Made by a program: the position numbers and the translations under genes. 64,000 nt of DNA from Syncephalis plumigaleata (lineage: Eukaryota; Zoopagomycota; Zoopagomycetes; Zoopagales; Piptocephalidaceae). The stretch's first letter is position 1. The number at the start of each line of letters is the position of its first letter. Below, piece after piece: positions 22,150 through 34,097 of this stretch. Below the pieces are notes generated by a model that did no database searches, had not been told where the DNA came from, and saw only the letters and a list, made by a program, of their open reading frames with translations. The stretch lies in contig JAIXMF010000001.1 of assembly GCA_025201365.1 (NCBI GenBank), forward strand, positions 2,852,001 through 2,916,000, given 5' to 3'.

Positions 22150-25100
22150 TCACAACGTGGATGTGTATGATATATAATTAAATAGTGAACATCATTTTAT
22201 TATTATTGTTCACGTCTATAATAATGATGATGTAGTGCCACTTTTTGCGTACGGATAAACAGAGGCGAGACTACTGCTTGTATTGCTGCTATTCCTCCTG
22301 TCTAAATTATATGGCAGGCTGCAGTGATATGGACACTGTCAAATGGGAAGAGGTGAAAAAGTGAGGAAGATGGTGGGTAATATTTTTGTGCAAGTGCCGT
22401 GCAGACCATTCAAACCAAAGAACGAATCGGTCACGCAGTGTAACATGAAATTCAAGTCATCCTTACTGCAGTTCTACTGCGTAACAAACGTTGGTAGAAG
22501 CATATTTTGCCTCTTTCCGTCTACCGTTATACTTATGCAATGCATCCATCCTTGTGGCTAAACTGATATTAATCATTGTGAATAAACGGGTATATTTCTT
22601 CTTATGTGAACAAAAAGGAATACGAGAAATTACGTTCATGTCTTCATTACGGCTTGACAGCTATGAAATGGAAGCCATACCCTTTTACCGCGATTGTTAA
22701 GCGATGCTACAGAACATGCTAGTAACATCTGTATCGTTTCAGTATCGCAATAATTAGCCGTACTATTTATAGTAAGAGTATGTACTGTGCCTTTTATTTA
22801 TCTGACATTGCACGCTAGCCTGGCTATCACGACCACTGCCATTTGTCTATTGGCTAACTGATGCCTATGGCGGTAGATCCACGTGGACAGCGTGAACAAT
22901 CCATGTACTAGTTGGTCAGAAAACCCGTTTATCATCCGAGAAAATATTTTACTGCCGCAGGTGGTCTGGCCAGAAGTAAAGAGCAAGAGAGCAAGGGAAG
23001 CAAAAGAGATTACAATGTCGTATTCAGCACCAACATCAGCACAAGTATCAATATCAATATCAATATCAACAAGTACCGTGAGGGTTGTTTCAAATCATTA
23101 ATGTACATACGCCACCTTTCCACCTCGTCCACCTCGTCCTTGTCCTCGTCCACCTTTTCCTTCTTCATTTATAGCAATGCTCATCCCTCAACCATAAATA
23201 GACACATGAGGGATGGTCAAGTAGAAAGGAAGGGTGAAGGGAAGGGCACGTCATGTCAACTGTTCTGGATCGATTATTCTACGGTGATATACCACGATAT
23301 CGTATGGTAAGCAGGAGTGAAGATATCACGCACATGTCCACATGCTGCTCAACAAAGGATGACCAGGCATCCATAGGTTACAGTTTAGTAAGTTGACAAA
23401 GTCATGAGACCTGCAAGATCAGGTTAACCAATCTATACTGCGAAAACATCCATCTGTCCACCTATCCATCTATCTATCTATTCATCCGTGTATTATATAA
23501 TAATAATATAATGTATATAGTTCAATCTGTATGTCATACATACATATATATATATGTATCTACCATTTCATTTAGTAATTATTGATTATTAATTGTTTGT
23601 AAACAAGTTTACAAGACTATTTTAATCAGTGTAATTCTAATACTGTCACATAATGAATGATAACAATGTGCTATATGCCAACAGTTTTCTCGCAAGTTTG
23701 AGGCTGTGCCGTTTCACAAAGTCTCCATGTGGGATGAATCATGCAGATGGAAACTATATAGATGCAATCATGGTGAGCGATGGTATTGTTCGGTTGCTCA
23801 TTTGTTTGTTCACTCGCTCATTTGCTCGTCTGTCTGTTTGTCCGTCTGCTCGTTTCTTTGTCTGTTTCTTTGTCTGTCTGTCTGTCTGTTCGTTTTTTTC
23901 TCCGTTTACTTATTCGTCTATCATTTCTACCGATCACTTACCTTCAGTTTATCACATCGTTACTATTCGCTTTCATTCATTACGGACTTATTCGAGATAC
24001 TATCCATCATTCTCTTATACACTACTAGTACTGCTACTCCCGATACACTTTCTTTTAGCACCTCCTTTTCTAAACGAAATAGCATAACTCGATAGTTTTT
24101 ATTTCCTTTTTTCTCTCTCTCTATCTTTCTCGTTCTTACTTTGCGTATTTCTCCCCTGTACCAGTAGCACTGGTTGGATCCCTCCTTTCACGCATTGTTC
24201 ACCCATCATAATTTAATTAATGCCATCCTTTTGCCATTGAATTAGTAACACTATTACCCCTCCCCCTTGCATTGGTCGTATCGCTTATGAGATCAGTACT
24301 ACGCTAAGGATAACTATCTGAAATTCATTATAGTACCACCTCTACTCATCAACATATAGAATACCCCCTTCTATTCTGTATCGACTATATCAATTGACTG
24401 ATTGACTGATTGATTGATTGATTGACTCGGGTACACACTCTTGCTATTTCATCGCTTAATCATTGCCATTGAGCATTCGTCGTTTCCAGTTCGGTTAAAG
24501 TGCTTCTATTCCTTTTCACTCATTTCCCTAGAGATCTTCTTGATTACATTACCTGATCAAGCTTAACTATTTCCATTTTCAACACTAACAAAAACAACCA
24601 CCATTGAGGTGATTCAATTGGTCGTGAAACGTGTGACTTGTTCAATCAATTTTTGGCCGTCTTTAGTGCCATTTCTCCTTAGCCATCCAGCCGTGGCACC
24701 ATCCCATTCAAGTGTGTTGTTCCATCTTCAAACGAGAGTGTGTGAGTGGTGTGTGTGCGTGTATCTGTACGTGTAGGTGTACGTGTACGTATACGTGTAC
24801 CATCATTGTCTCATCGACGCCCTTTGTATCAAGCCTGTCTGCACCTTTCAAATATTATTTGCAGCCAAAAAAGGAAGCAAGAAAGGAAGAAAGAAGGAAA
24901 GAAAGAAAAACGCACGCATACGACGAGGTACACGACTCGGTTAACGCGTGTGTTGTTCACAAGTGATTTATTAAAGAGGTGGGTGCAAATGCGTGACTTG
25001 CTAGGTGAGCGAACGCAATCATCGGCAGAGACGAACATGGTTCGTTCCAGCAGCGCCACACAACCGATAATGCAGTCAACGTCCATTTAAATAATAAGAA

Positions 25101-25333
25101 TCCTGTTGGCGTGCATTAACATTCTTTAACTTATTGGCTCATCTCCTGTATTCTCTCTATAGGCCTCGCGACCCAATTAGGTAGCGCCGCAATAAGCTAT
25201 TCCGGCATTTTTTATATTTACTAATTTCATTGGTTTTTTCGGTTTGACAATTAATCAACTCCTGCTACAATTATATCATCATCATAATCATCATCATCGT
25301 TGCCATTATCATCATCATCGTCGTCGTTAGGCT
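22150..25333. other. 3.2-kb spacer, C/T-rich, probable promoter/leader of the F-box gene
   Basis: No ORF here looks coding. The plus strand is pyrimidine-rich, with tracts such as CTGTCTGTCTGTCTG near 23870-23890 and a CATCATCATCATCG run just before 25334. Short ORFs at 22912 and 23653 are low-complexity translations and were left out. Either a long regulatory region, a spliced leader region, or a noncoding transcript. Confidence 0.4.
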
Positions 25334-27888
25334 ATGTTCCACATAAATACAGCACCACGTATAAGACCTACAGGATTTAGTGATCCTACCCCTTCTTCTC
25401 CTTCGTCACCTTCCTCGCCAATATCATCTTCATCATTCTCATTGTCGTTGCCATTGTCGCCACCTTCAGATATTCGCACTCTTTCGCCTGTATTTCCCAC
25501 TTCATACCATTTATCATTGTCGTCTCAGCATTTCCCCTTTCCCTCTTCTTGGATATATTCCACGAATAGCACGGAATCAATTGTCGCATTGGAACAAAAC
25601 GAACCTGCTGTTATTAATCATACCGACACCACATCTACCACTACCACTACTACTACTACTACTACTACCACTACTAACCATTTAGCTGATACAAGTGCCG
25701 TGTCGACATTGTCATCATCATCAACACCCACATCGTCATTGTCAACAATAATATCGTCATTGTTGTCATACACCACAAACTCTACCGTTTTGTCCAATTT
25801 ATTATTTGGCAACCGTGTCTGTCGACAGGCTATACTGGCAGAATTCGCTTATTTGTCCAATTGTCATTCCATTGTTCACCCCAGCACTGTGGCTACTCAT
25901 ATCATGTCCGCGCTCTCCACTGCTCCTGTAGAATTAAACGGATATACCGCGTCAGATATGGCAGACTCAGACAAGCCCCTTTCATTCCTATTAACAGGTA
26001 GTAATAGTGATGCTAGTAGTAGTAATGGCGTAATGGCAGTAGCAATACGCTATTACACGTTGATGCCTCATCCATGGAGAAGAGTCAGCAACGTTTTGTC
26101 GACACGACAATTGCTTATCATACTACTACAGCTAATACAGCTACTGATTCCAGTACTTCTAATCCTCTACCATTGTCCATTACACTTGCCACTCATTCCA
26201 ACGATATTGCTGTTGACAGTTATTGCTGTTATACGGATGAATTCGATACCGACGAGACCGACACCGACAACGATAGCTGTGACTACCTGACCCCATCAAC
26301 GAACAGTTCCATGGTTAGCTTGGCACAACCATTACCATCGAAACTGACCAAGCAGCCTCCTTTCGCGCGACTTCCTCGGGAAATCCATTTGCAAATATTC
26401 AGCCATTTGTCTAAACCCGACCTACTAACCGCCTGTAAAGTCTCTCGTGATTGGCGTTCACTAGCACTCGATGGCAGCCATTGGACCTCGCTAGATGTAC
26501 GTGGTTGGCACAGTACTGTTACCAATGCGCAGCTGTTGTCCATTGTAAGAACGGCCGGCAGTTTCGTGCGTCATGCTAACTTTCGGTGAGTACACTCAGG
26601 CTATCTCTGCCTGTTGCTTATGCATGTGGAAAGAAAGAAAATGTACTAATTGCTTTGTTCCCGCACCTTTTTCCCCTTCTCTTTCCTTCTTCATGACTGC
26701 TTTATGTCACTTGATGCGTGTACGCTGCGTTACATTCTTTCTTTCTTTCTTTCTTTCTTTCTTTCATGCATGCTTGCATGCTTTCACAATACATTACCAT
26801 TGGTACCACACAGTGGTTGTTTGCAGCTTCAGCCCTCAACGCTGTGCGCTATAGCCACGCAAGCCGTCAATTTAGAGTCACTCACCCTCACGGGTTGTTG
26901 CGCCTTGACCTCGTCCGCCATGAGTGAAGCACTAACTCTGCTACCGAATCTACGTCGTCTTGATTTATCTGGTTTGGCCACCGTCAACGATCAAGCATTG
27001 TCTAAATTGTTCGCTCCTCAGCTGGAGTATCTCAATCTCGCTCGATGCCGAAACTTGTCGGCCGTTGGTCTATGGCGACTTTTAATGAAGGGGATTGGCT
27101 CCACACTCGTCACACTAAATATCGCAGGTTGTGATCGTGCCGTCAATAACAATCTGCTGATTGACATTGCCGAACACCATTCGCAATTGACCCATTTGGA
27201 CATTGCCGACTGCAATGCAGTGACTGATCCCGGTCTTAGTAGATTGGTGAAGGGATGCCATCGATTAACGACACTAAGCGTTAGCCGATGCCATCGCCTG
27301 ACTAATGCCGGTGTTAGTGCCATTGGTGAACATTGTCATCAATTGGCGCGTCTCGATTTATCCGGTTGCCTCGAGATAACCAACGAAAGCGTGGAGGCAA
27401 TAGGACATGGCTGTCCCTTACTAACACATCTCGATCTCGAGGATTGTGCACTCGTGTCGGATGAAGGTCTACACGCATTGTCGGCGGGCTGCCCTCGTTT
27501 AGAGGATGTGTCCCTCGGATTCTGCGAGACAATTTCCGATGATGGTGTCTTTGCATTGATTGCCAACTGTCCTGATCTTAAATCATTGGCAGTGGACAAT
27601 TGTCCCTCTATTAGTAATGAAGTATTGACTAGACTCGAGTCGTCCACCGAACTTATCGAGGTGTTCGACTGTCGACTCATCACGGAACCGGCATGTACCC
27701 ATGCGATAATTCGTCTGCCACATCTACAAGTGAGATCATTCCACGCCTGGATGTCTAATACCGACAGACGTTACGGCGGCCTACTCGGTAATACCAATTT
27801 GCATCATCGTGTTGCCGGCATTATCGACGGCATTGTCGGTGGATCTCCTCATTCCAACTCGCTTGTAGGTAGTTGTAACATCTTGTAA
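25334..27888 (+). CDS. F-box/leucine-rich-repeat protein with C-terminal CaaX box
   Basis: Substrate adaptor of SCF ubiquitin ligases, similar to FBXL2/FBXL20 and Grr1. A Ser/Thr-rich N-terminus (including a poly-Thr tract near 25625-25675) leads into the F-box FARLPREIHLQIFSHLSKPD with DWRSLALDGSHW, then, after an intron (about 26587-26813, containing a TTTC repeat), about a dozen Cys-type LRRs (QLARLDLSGCLEITNESVE, LLTHLDLEDCALVSDEGLH). It ends VGSCNIL: a CaaX motif whose final Leu predicts geranylgeranylation, as in human FBXL2 (CVIL). The N-terminal frame and the F-box frame differ near 26040, by one base or an unrecognised short intron. Start at 25334 is the first ATG of the open frame; the true start could be further 3'. 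Confidence 0.88.
26734..26765 (+). repeat. (TTTC)n microsatellite in F-box gene intron
   Basis: About eight tandem CTTT units inside the intron that separates the F-box from the LRR exons. They form the polypyrimidine stretch upstream of the acceptor. Confidence 0.9.
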
Positions 27889-30211
27889 AAAGAAATCAAC
27901 ACTCCTCACTTTCTTCTTTCCTTTATATCGAGCTATATAATACTATTCATCTTATCGTGGATTTGTTGTTACCATCTCTCTAGCCTGGTCAAGCATCCTT
28001 GTGCTTTCTATTTGTACATTTACCGGTTAATGATGGACAACACTCGCTATAAATGGACACTAACCGATGGCTATATAAGCCTAGCTTATTCCTCTCCTCC
28101 TCCTCCTCCTCCTCCATACCACACATTACTAACTAGTTATTATTATTATAACTTTTCTCTCACTTTCAAATTTACAAGAGACTATTAACAAGCTGTTGCC
28201 ATCAGACGACAATGTTAAATACTCCTTTGCTGAGGCTTACTTCCTCTCTCTTTATCTATCTATCTATCTATTTACCTTTTGTCTTTTTCTTTTCTTTTCG
28301 CGTTGTTAGCGTACACTTTACATTTAATGATGAATACTAGACTATAGCGTATTAGTATTAGTACATCATAGTACTCATTCATTCATTCATTCGCCCATTT
28401 ACGCATTTTCTATCTACTTATACCTGTTTTTCCCGCTTTTTTCTTCTTGCGTCAATATTTTTATTTCTTGCTTGTATCATCATACTATTAGCATCTTCCA
28501 TGCTCAGACCTATGTCTGTCTGCGTTTCTTGGGTTCTTAATAAAATTGATATTTTATTTAATTATCATTGCTGCTGCTGATTTATTAAACTCATGTTGAC
28601 ATACTGAAACACGCAATACGGAATGATTACGCTTGAAATGTACGCCTTAGCTTTCCTGATAATCCACCTTAGCGTATCATCAATAGCACTACTATTACTA
28701 CATTCACATTCACGTTCACGTTCATCCTACGTGATACCTGCGTGTCTGCGTGCGTGCGTTGTATCGCATGCGAATAATCTTCATCTTTACCTGCATTTGA
28801 TATCATAATTCGATCTATTCGTAATATATAATAGCAATAATAGGAATGAAATATTAGTTGTTCATAGACAATTCTTGCATTAGTAAAAATATTTTATTCT
28901 ACCTGATATGTTATTACTTTATTTGGTAGTCATTCGGTGTATCACGAATGGTTATCATTATAGAAGAAAGGCCAATAAGGCATACGCACTAATTGTTTCA
29001 ATAAATACATTGAATACAATAGCATCATAGATAGTAATAACAGTAGTAGTAATAATAATCATTGTAACAGATTGCTCTACCAAAACCCGTCTGGAGGATT
29101 CTCATCTTCTTTTTGCGTACTTTTCCGGTTATTATCCTCTGCAACTATCTTGTTCATTTGAACGCATACTCTTTCTCTCTCTCTCTTCCTTATCCTTAGC
29201 CTCTCTTCTTTCTTCTCCTTAGTTGTTGACTACGTCCATGGTCTTTGTATACTAATTACCATCACTGTAGTTAGTTGTTCTATTGTTGTTTTACGTTCCA
29301 CTAACTCACTAGTTCTTCCTGTATTGCCAATCTATTAGGTTAGCTTAAAGGGGGATAAGAAATCGCTAATACTTTACCCGTTGTAGTATTTTGTACTTCG
29401 GCATTTTGCTCTGCACCACTTACTACTTGTATTACACGTGGTGGCGTGTGTGCGAGGGAGCGTGTTCTTAGTGTAAGAGGTGTGCGTGTGCGTGTGTGGT
29501 TGTGTATGCGACAATATTTTCAGCCATATACACTTTACTTTTTTAAATTCATATACATATTGCTCATCTTCATCTAAACAACTACCGCCGCTGTTGTTAC
29601 TATTTATTCTATTGAATACTCTAATACGTCTACTCTATTGAACCACTTATTGATTTCTATTTATTTTACTGTTCTCGTAATAATACTACTAGCGTTGTAT
29701 TTCGCCTTTTCGGCGCTTTCCTTTCTAGTATCACGGAGTATAGAGCGGGATAGACATTTCTTGAGTGAGTAGTGTTGGCAACAGCCCATCTAGCAACAAT
29801 AATTAGTGTACAACCAACCTTTGTGGTTCTAAGTTCATTTCTATTGCGTCACATTTAGAACTGTTGGACACAGTTCAAAGGAATTGCTATTGTTATTGTT
29901 GTTGTCACTGTTACTACTACTGTTCCTGCTCCTGCTCCTATTCACTGTGATTGCAGCAACGCTACCTCCGTTTACCGTTCTTCCTTAATCTTTCACCTTT
30001 TCTGCATAAGTGCATTTTGTTTTTACTGCCCATCCTGTTTTTTTCCTCTGTACGATAAACCATTATCTTCGTTGCTGCAGTGTCTACATTCCTTTCTCTA
30101 TCACTACATATATATATATAGTGCATTGATAGTGATTTGTATATGCCGCAAGAAGGAGGACGCGCGACTTGACTATTCTTAGTATCATAGTCTGATAAAG
30201 AAGCAAGTCTC
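27889..30211. other. 2.3-kb spacer before the kelch gene, pyrimidine-rich
   Basis: No convincing ORF on either strand. Contains CTCCTCCTCCTCCTC near 28096, TCTATCTATCTATC near 28255, a CATTCATTCATTC run near 28377 and a GT-rich stretch near 29440-29505. The F-box 3' end and kelch promoter lie here. AATAAAATTG near 28539 could be a poly(A) signal. Confidence 0.4.
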
Positions 30212-32511
30212 ATGTTTGTACACAATATCCTACATTCTATGGGGAGCTACACCGCATCAACATCGACACTGCTCTTCCTGGTGTATCAACTATTATGGTG
30301 CAGTCATGTTCTATCGGGGGTTGACGCTCAAGGCGCGAATCCACCAGGTCGCTGGGGACACACGGCCACCCTACTCGGCAACATGGTGTATTTCATCGGT
30401 GGGAAAGATAAGAGTAAAAGCTTTATAACCGGGAATGACATGATATGGGCGCTTAACGTGGACGATCTACGCGACACGACATCACCCACCTGGAAGGCGA
30501 TATCGGCCACCGGTACGAAACCACCAAAGTCACTGGTAGATCATGCGGCTGGTTCTGATAAAAATCGCGAACAAGTCGTCGTTTACGGGGGTGCCACCGA
30601 TGATTTCTCGAATGCCAAGGCGCTTTGGACGTTCAATCCAGGCGCCGGTGTATGGTCGGCCAGTAGCTCGAGCGGTGGACCCGCGGCTCGTCTCTTCAAC
30701 ATGGCCAGCACCGATATACAAGGCAGCCTCTACATTATGGGTGGTGCAGCCGATCAAACGACAATGGGCTCTAGTTTCTCGAGTAACTCGAGCTTTACGG
30801 ATGGTATGTATAGTTTGAACATGAACCAGCTATCATGGCAGAAGCAATCACCGGCCGACACGACCAAATCAACTTACTTTCAACATACGATAAGCTACAT
30901 TTCCGATAAGGATATGGTTGTATCTATCGGTGGAAATACCGGCACGAATATGGTGGATATGGATCAAGTGCTCGTTTATAGTCGAAAGAACTCGGTGTGG
31001 ACGGCGGTGACCACGTATGGCACGGCGCCACCCGCACGACGAGAACATACGGCTGTCGTCTCCGGTAAAACGATTATTATATATGGTGGATGCGATCGAG
31101 CGTACACCACTTACTACGATGATATCTGGGTGTTGGACACGGATACCTGGAAGTGGACACGTAAGGAAGTATTGAATGGGCCACCTGGACGATATGAGCA
31201 TACAGCCACCATGCTTGGTGATTACATGCTTATTGGATTTGGTAAGTAATGTGCTGTATTACTCGTCAGTTGCCTTGTTATTCTAAATGCTTACTATTAT
31301 TATTATTATTGCTACATGTTATTATCGAAATAGGTTATACTGGTGAAGGACAAGCCGATGATAAGATTTATTTACTGGATACGAATAATTGGCAGTATAC
31401 TACAAAGTTTCCAGGATATAGTCTATCGGGACCACTCGTAGGTTCAAAAGCAAATGGCATATCATCCGGTGTCATTGCAGCCATTGTAGCCGGTAGTGTG
31501 GTCATTCTCGCTTTAGCCGTTCTAGGAGCAGTGGTTATTCTTCGTCGTCGCCGTCAAATGCGCGAGAGACAACAGCATGTACCATTTGGTAGTTCGGGTG
31601 GAGCAAAGAATAATGGTGCATCAACATTCGGATGCTTATCTTGGTTGGGCATTGGTCGTAAATCAGACGCTACTACAACTACAGCTGCTGCTAATCCTAC
31701 ACCTGCCACCAGTCCCACTACGGCTCATTATCCTATGGGTGCTGCCACAGCTGCAGGAGTAGCAGTGGCTTCTGGCAGTACTAGTCCTGCTACACGTTAT
31801 AGTACGGGACAAAAGAATGAATCTGCCAATCGTGTACGCTACTCCACCGACTATCCTACCTCCGTGGGTAGCAAAGACAATGCACCATCTCCTGTAGGCA
31901 ATAGCACTAGTGGTAGTCAAGCACCATTGCCATTTTCACTGTCGGGTAGCAATCAGAATAATAGTACTAATAGTGATTGGACACTGGCACCACAACGCCC
32001 TGTATCACCTCCTGTGGCACCAATAATTAATACTAGTCGCTATTCCGCTGTCTCTAGTATGACAGAGACTGGTCTGTCACCGGTACCTGTTAGTAAGGGT
32101 AAATCGTTACTCGATTCGAATGGCAGCATTCGACCCGATTCAAGTGTTATGGGCGGCACTAATGGTGCTAGTCAATACCGACACGATAATGGATCCTCAC
32201 TACTTGGACCTAATAATGCATCTAATCAGCAACTAGGTCGTGAATCATGGCTTACCAATGATAGCTTCGCTACTAATGATAGTTCGGGTATGTCATCAGG
32301 TGGTGGCCGACTACCACCACCGGCTCATTCACCTACATTCCGTGCTTCCTATTCTATCCAAGAGGAATCCCATACCTCACCACCCTCAGCGGTTACCGAT
32401 GAGGATCGTGAAGCGGAACTGGAAGCACTGGCCAGCGAATGCAATGTCTACATTAGAACAGGACCGAAACAAACACTACGCATCGCTAATCCAGATGAGG
32501 ATTCCGATTGA
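30212..32511 (+). CDS. kelch-repeat single-pass membrane protein
   Basis: Type I membrane protein. A signal peptide (LLFLVYQLLWCSHVLSGVDA) is followed by six kelch blades, e.g. RWGHTATLLGNMVYFIGGKD, RREHTAVVSGKTIIIYGG and RYEHTATMLGDYMLIGFGYT, then a transmembrane helix SGVIAAIVAGSVVILALAVL and a stop-transfer RRRRQMRER. The roughly 300-residue tail is Ser/Thr/Asn/Pro-rich and ends NPDEDSD. One intron (about 31243-31333) splits GGATTTG/GTTAT in frame. A second in-frame ATG at 30239 gives a shorter, more typical signal peptide. The extracellular propeller probably binds a ligand or cell-wall component; this is inference. Similar architectures are common in fungi but poorly studied. Confidence 0.88.
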
Positions 32512-33222
32512 TTAGATGTGTAACTCGTTGATTAACTCATTCGCAATATTGTGTCGTATTATTCCTAATTAAACCTGAAAAAAGTAACAATCAAACAGCA
32601 ATAATCTACAGCCACTTTATTATCTATCTATCATTTCCTATATTAATCAACTTTTATCTCCATATTCACTTTGCAATAAGGACACGATTCGGCTGACTCT
32701 TTCTCCACCTTTATTATCTCGAATAAAGTCATATTTATCAATTATTATTATTATTATTATTATTTATTATTTTATGATAGAGTCGCGCTACGATATCTAG
32801 TTGCAATCGGATACTCGTATTTCATCGTCGATGTAAAGCGCGGCGCATTAACACGCCACTAACTCTTTACGCGAAACGATATTGAAATACGACGACGTCT
32901 CCCGTATCAGGCAACATTCTCGTCATGGCACGAAGATATAATAAAGTATATGAGAGATTCATCAGTGTGGTGCGTACAACGTTGCAAGCATCTCATCCAA
33001 ATGTGCTCATTCAAATATGTGGGATGGTCATAGTGTAAAACTACTATTCTCATTCTCACCTTTCAATAACTTCTGATTGATTTCTTTTTTCAACAACGAT
33101 TAAAAAATCTTTTACTATTCGGCTATTCCTATCATTGTTATTACTCATTCGCATAGTCTATACGACGACCGTACACTTCTTGTTTATCACTTACCGCTAA
33201 CTACACTATACTACACGACGTT
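32512..33222. other. spacer, no gene seen
   Basis: Kelch 3' end and DPH3 promoter. A TTATTATTATTATTATTATTTATT run lies near 32742-32770. Nothing else identified. Confidence 0.4.
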
Positions 33223-33542
33223 ATGACTTCATTCTACGATGAAATTGAAATAGAAGACATGGAATTCGACGAAGAGAACGAACTTACTACTATCCATGTC
33301 CGTGTGGTGATCGTTTCGAGATTACAAAGGAGGAACTATCGGATGGTGAGGAGATAGCACGCTGTCCTAGTTGTTCACTTATTATCAGGGTTATCTACGA
33401 TCCGGTAAGTTGCTGACAATAGATACAAATTGTAGTATATATCCACTCATGATTATTATTGCGTATTTATCGTTTCTAGGATGAATTCAATGATGGCGAT
33501 GATGGGGAAACCATAGCACTAGGCGAAGCTATTACCGTCTAA
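33223..33542 (+). CDS. DPH3: diphthamide biosynthesis protein DPH3 (Kti11)
   Basis: Small CSL-type zinc/iron protein that donates electrons to Dph1-Dph2 for diphthamide formation and works with Elongator in tRNA modification. Starts [20 protein letters not shown], then (in the adjacent frame) [17 protein letters not shown] and [16 protein letters not shown], giving the four metal-binding Cys (CxC...CxxC). After one intron comes a short acidic tail ending GEAITV. About 81 aa, as expected. Near 33282 the frame is one base short between FDEENE and [10 protein letters not shown]; no intron can account for it. Confidence 0.92.
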
Positions 33543-34097
33543 TCTACTTTTATTACTAGCATCATAATGGTAAACCATTGTCTTATTACCTGTATCAACG
33601 CATTCTCTACGCTTTATCACTTGAGGAGTATTCATATATATATATATATATAACTATGACACTATTTAGTCAATAAAAAGAACAGTATACTTGCAAGAAT
33701 AGTAAAAAGCTATCTATGTTATCACGTGATGATATTGACATCAACTCGTGCTTCTCTCTCTCTCTCTAGCTTTTTGTGCGTGCTTTATCATTGTTGATAA
33801 TGATAATGATGATTATAGTGATGATTATGGTGATGATGTGCGTGTGTTTGTTCGTGCCAGTGAGTACTGACCGGCTCTTTCCTTTTTCTTTACTTCGTTT
33901 TACGCTGGCCTTGCTGCAATCACTGCGTCATATCTACCACTGATAATAGTAGTAGTAGTAGTAGCAGCGATAATATTAGTCGAATAGCAGTAGTCGTATT
34001 AGTGGTAGCCCTTTGTTTTACACTCACTCACTCACTCACTCGTTCACTCACTTCTTATTCACTTATTGACTCATTCATCCGCACTACATACGGCAAC
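33543..34097. other. spacer between DPH3 and GET3
   Basis: About 550 bp. Contains CTCTCTCTCTCTC near 33755 and ACTCACTCACTCACTC near 34021. No gene seen. Confidence 0.4.

Noticed and set aside
23653-24095. Three overlapping plus-strand ORFs rich in Cys, Leu and Ser
   Set aside because: They translate CTGT/CTTT simple sequence in all three frames; no frame is favoured and there is no conserved motif.
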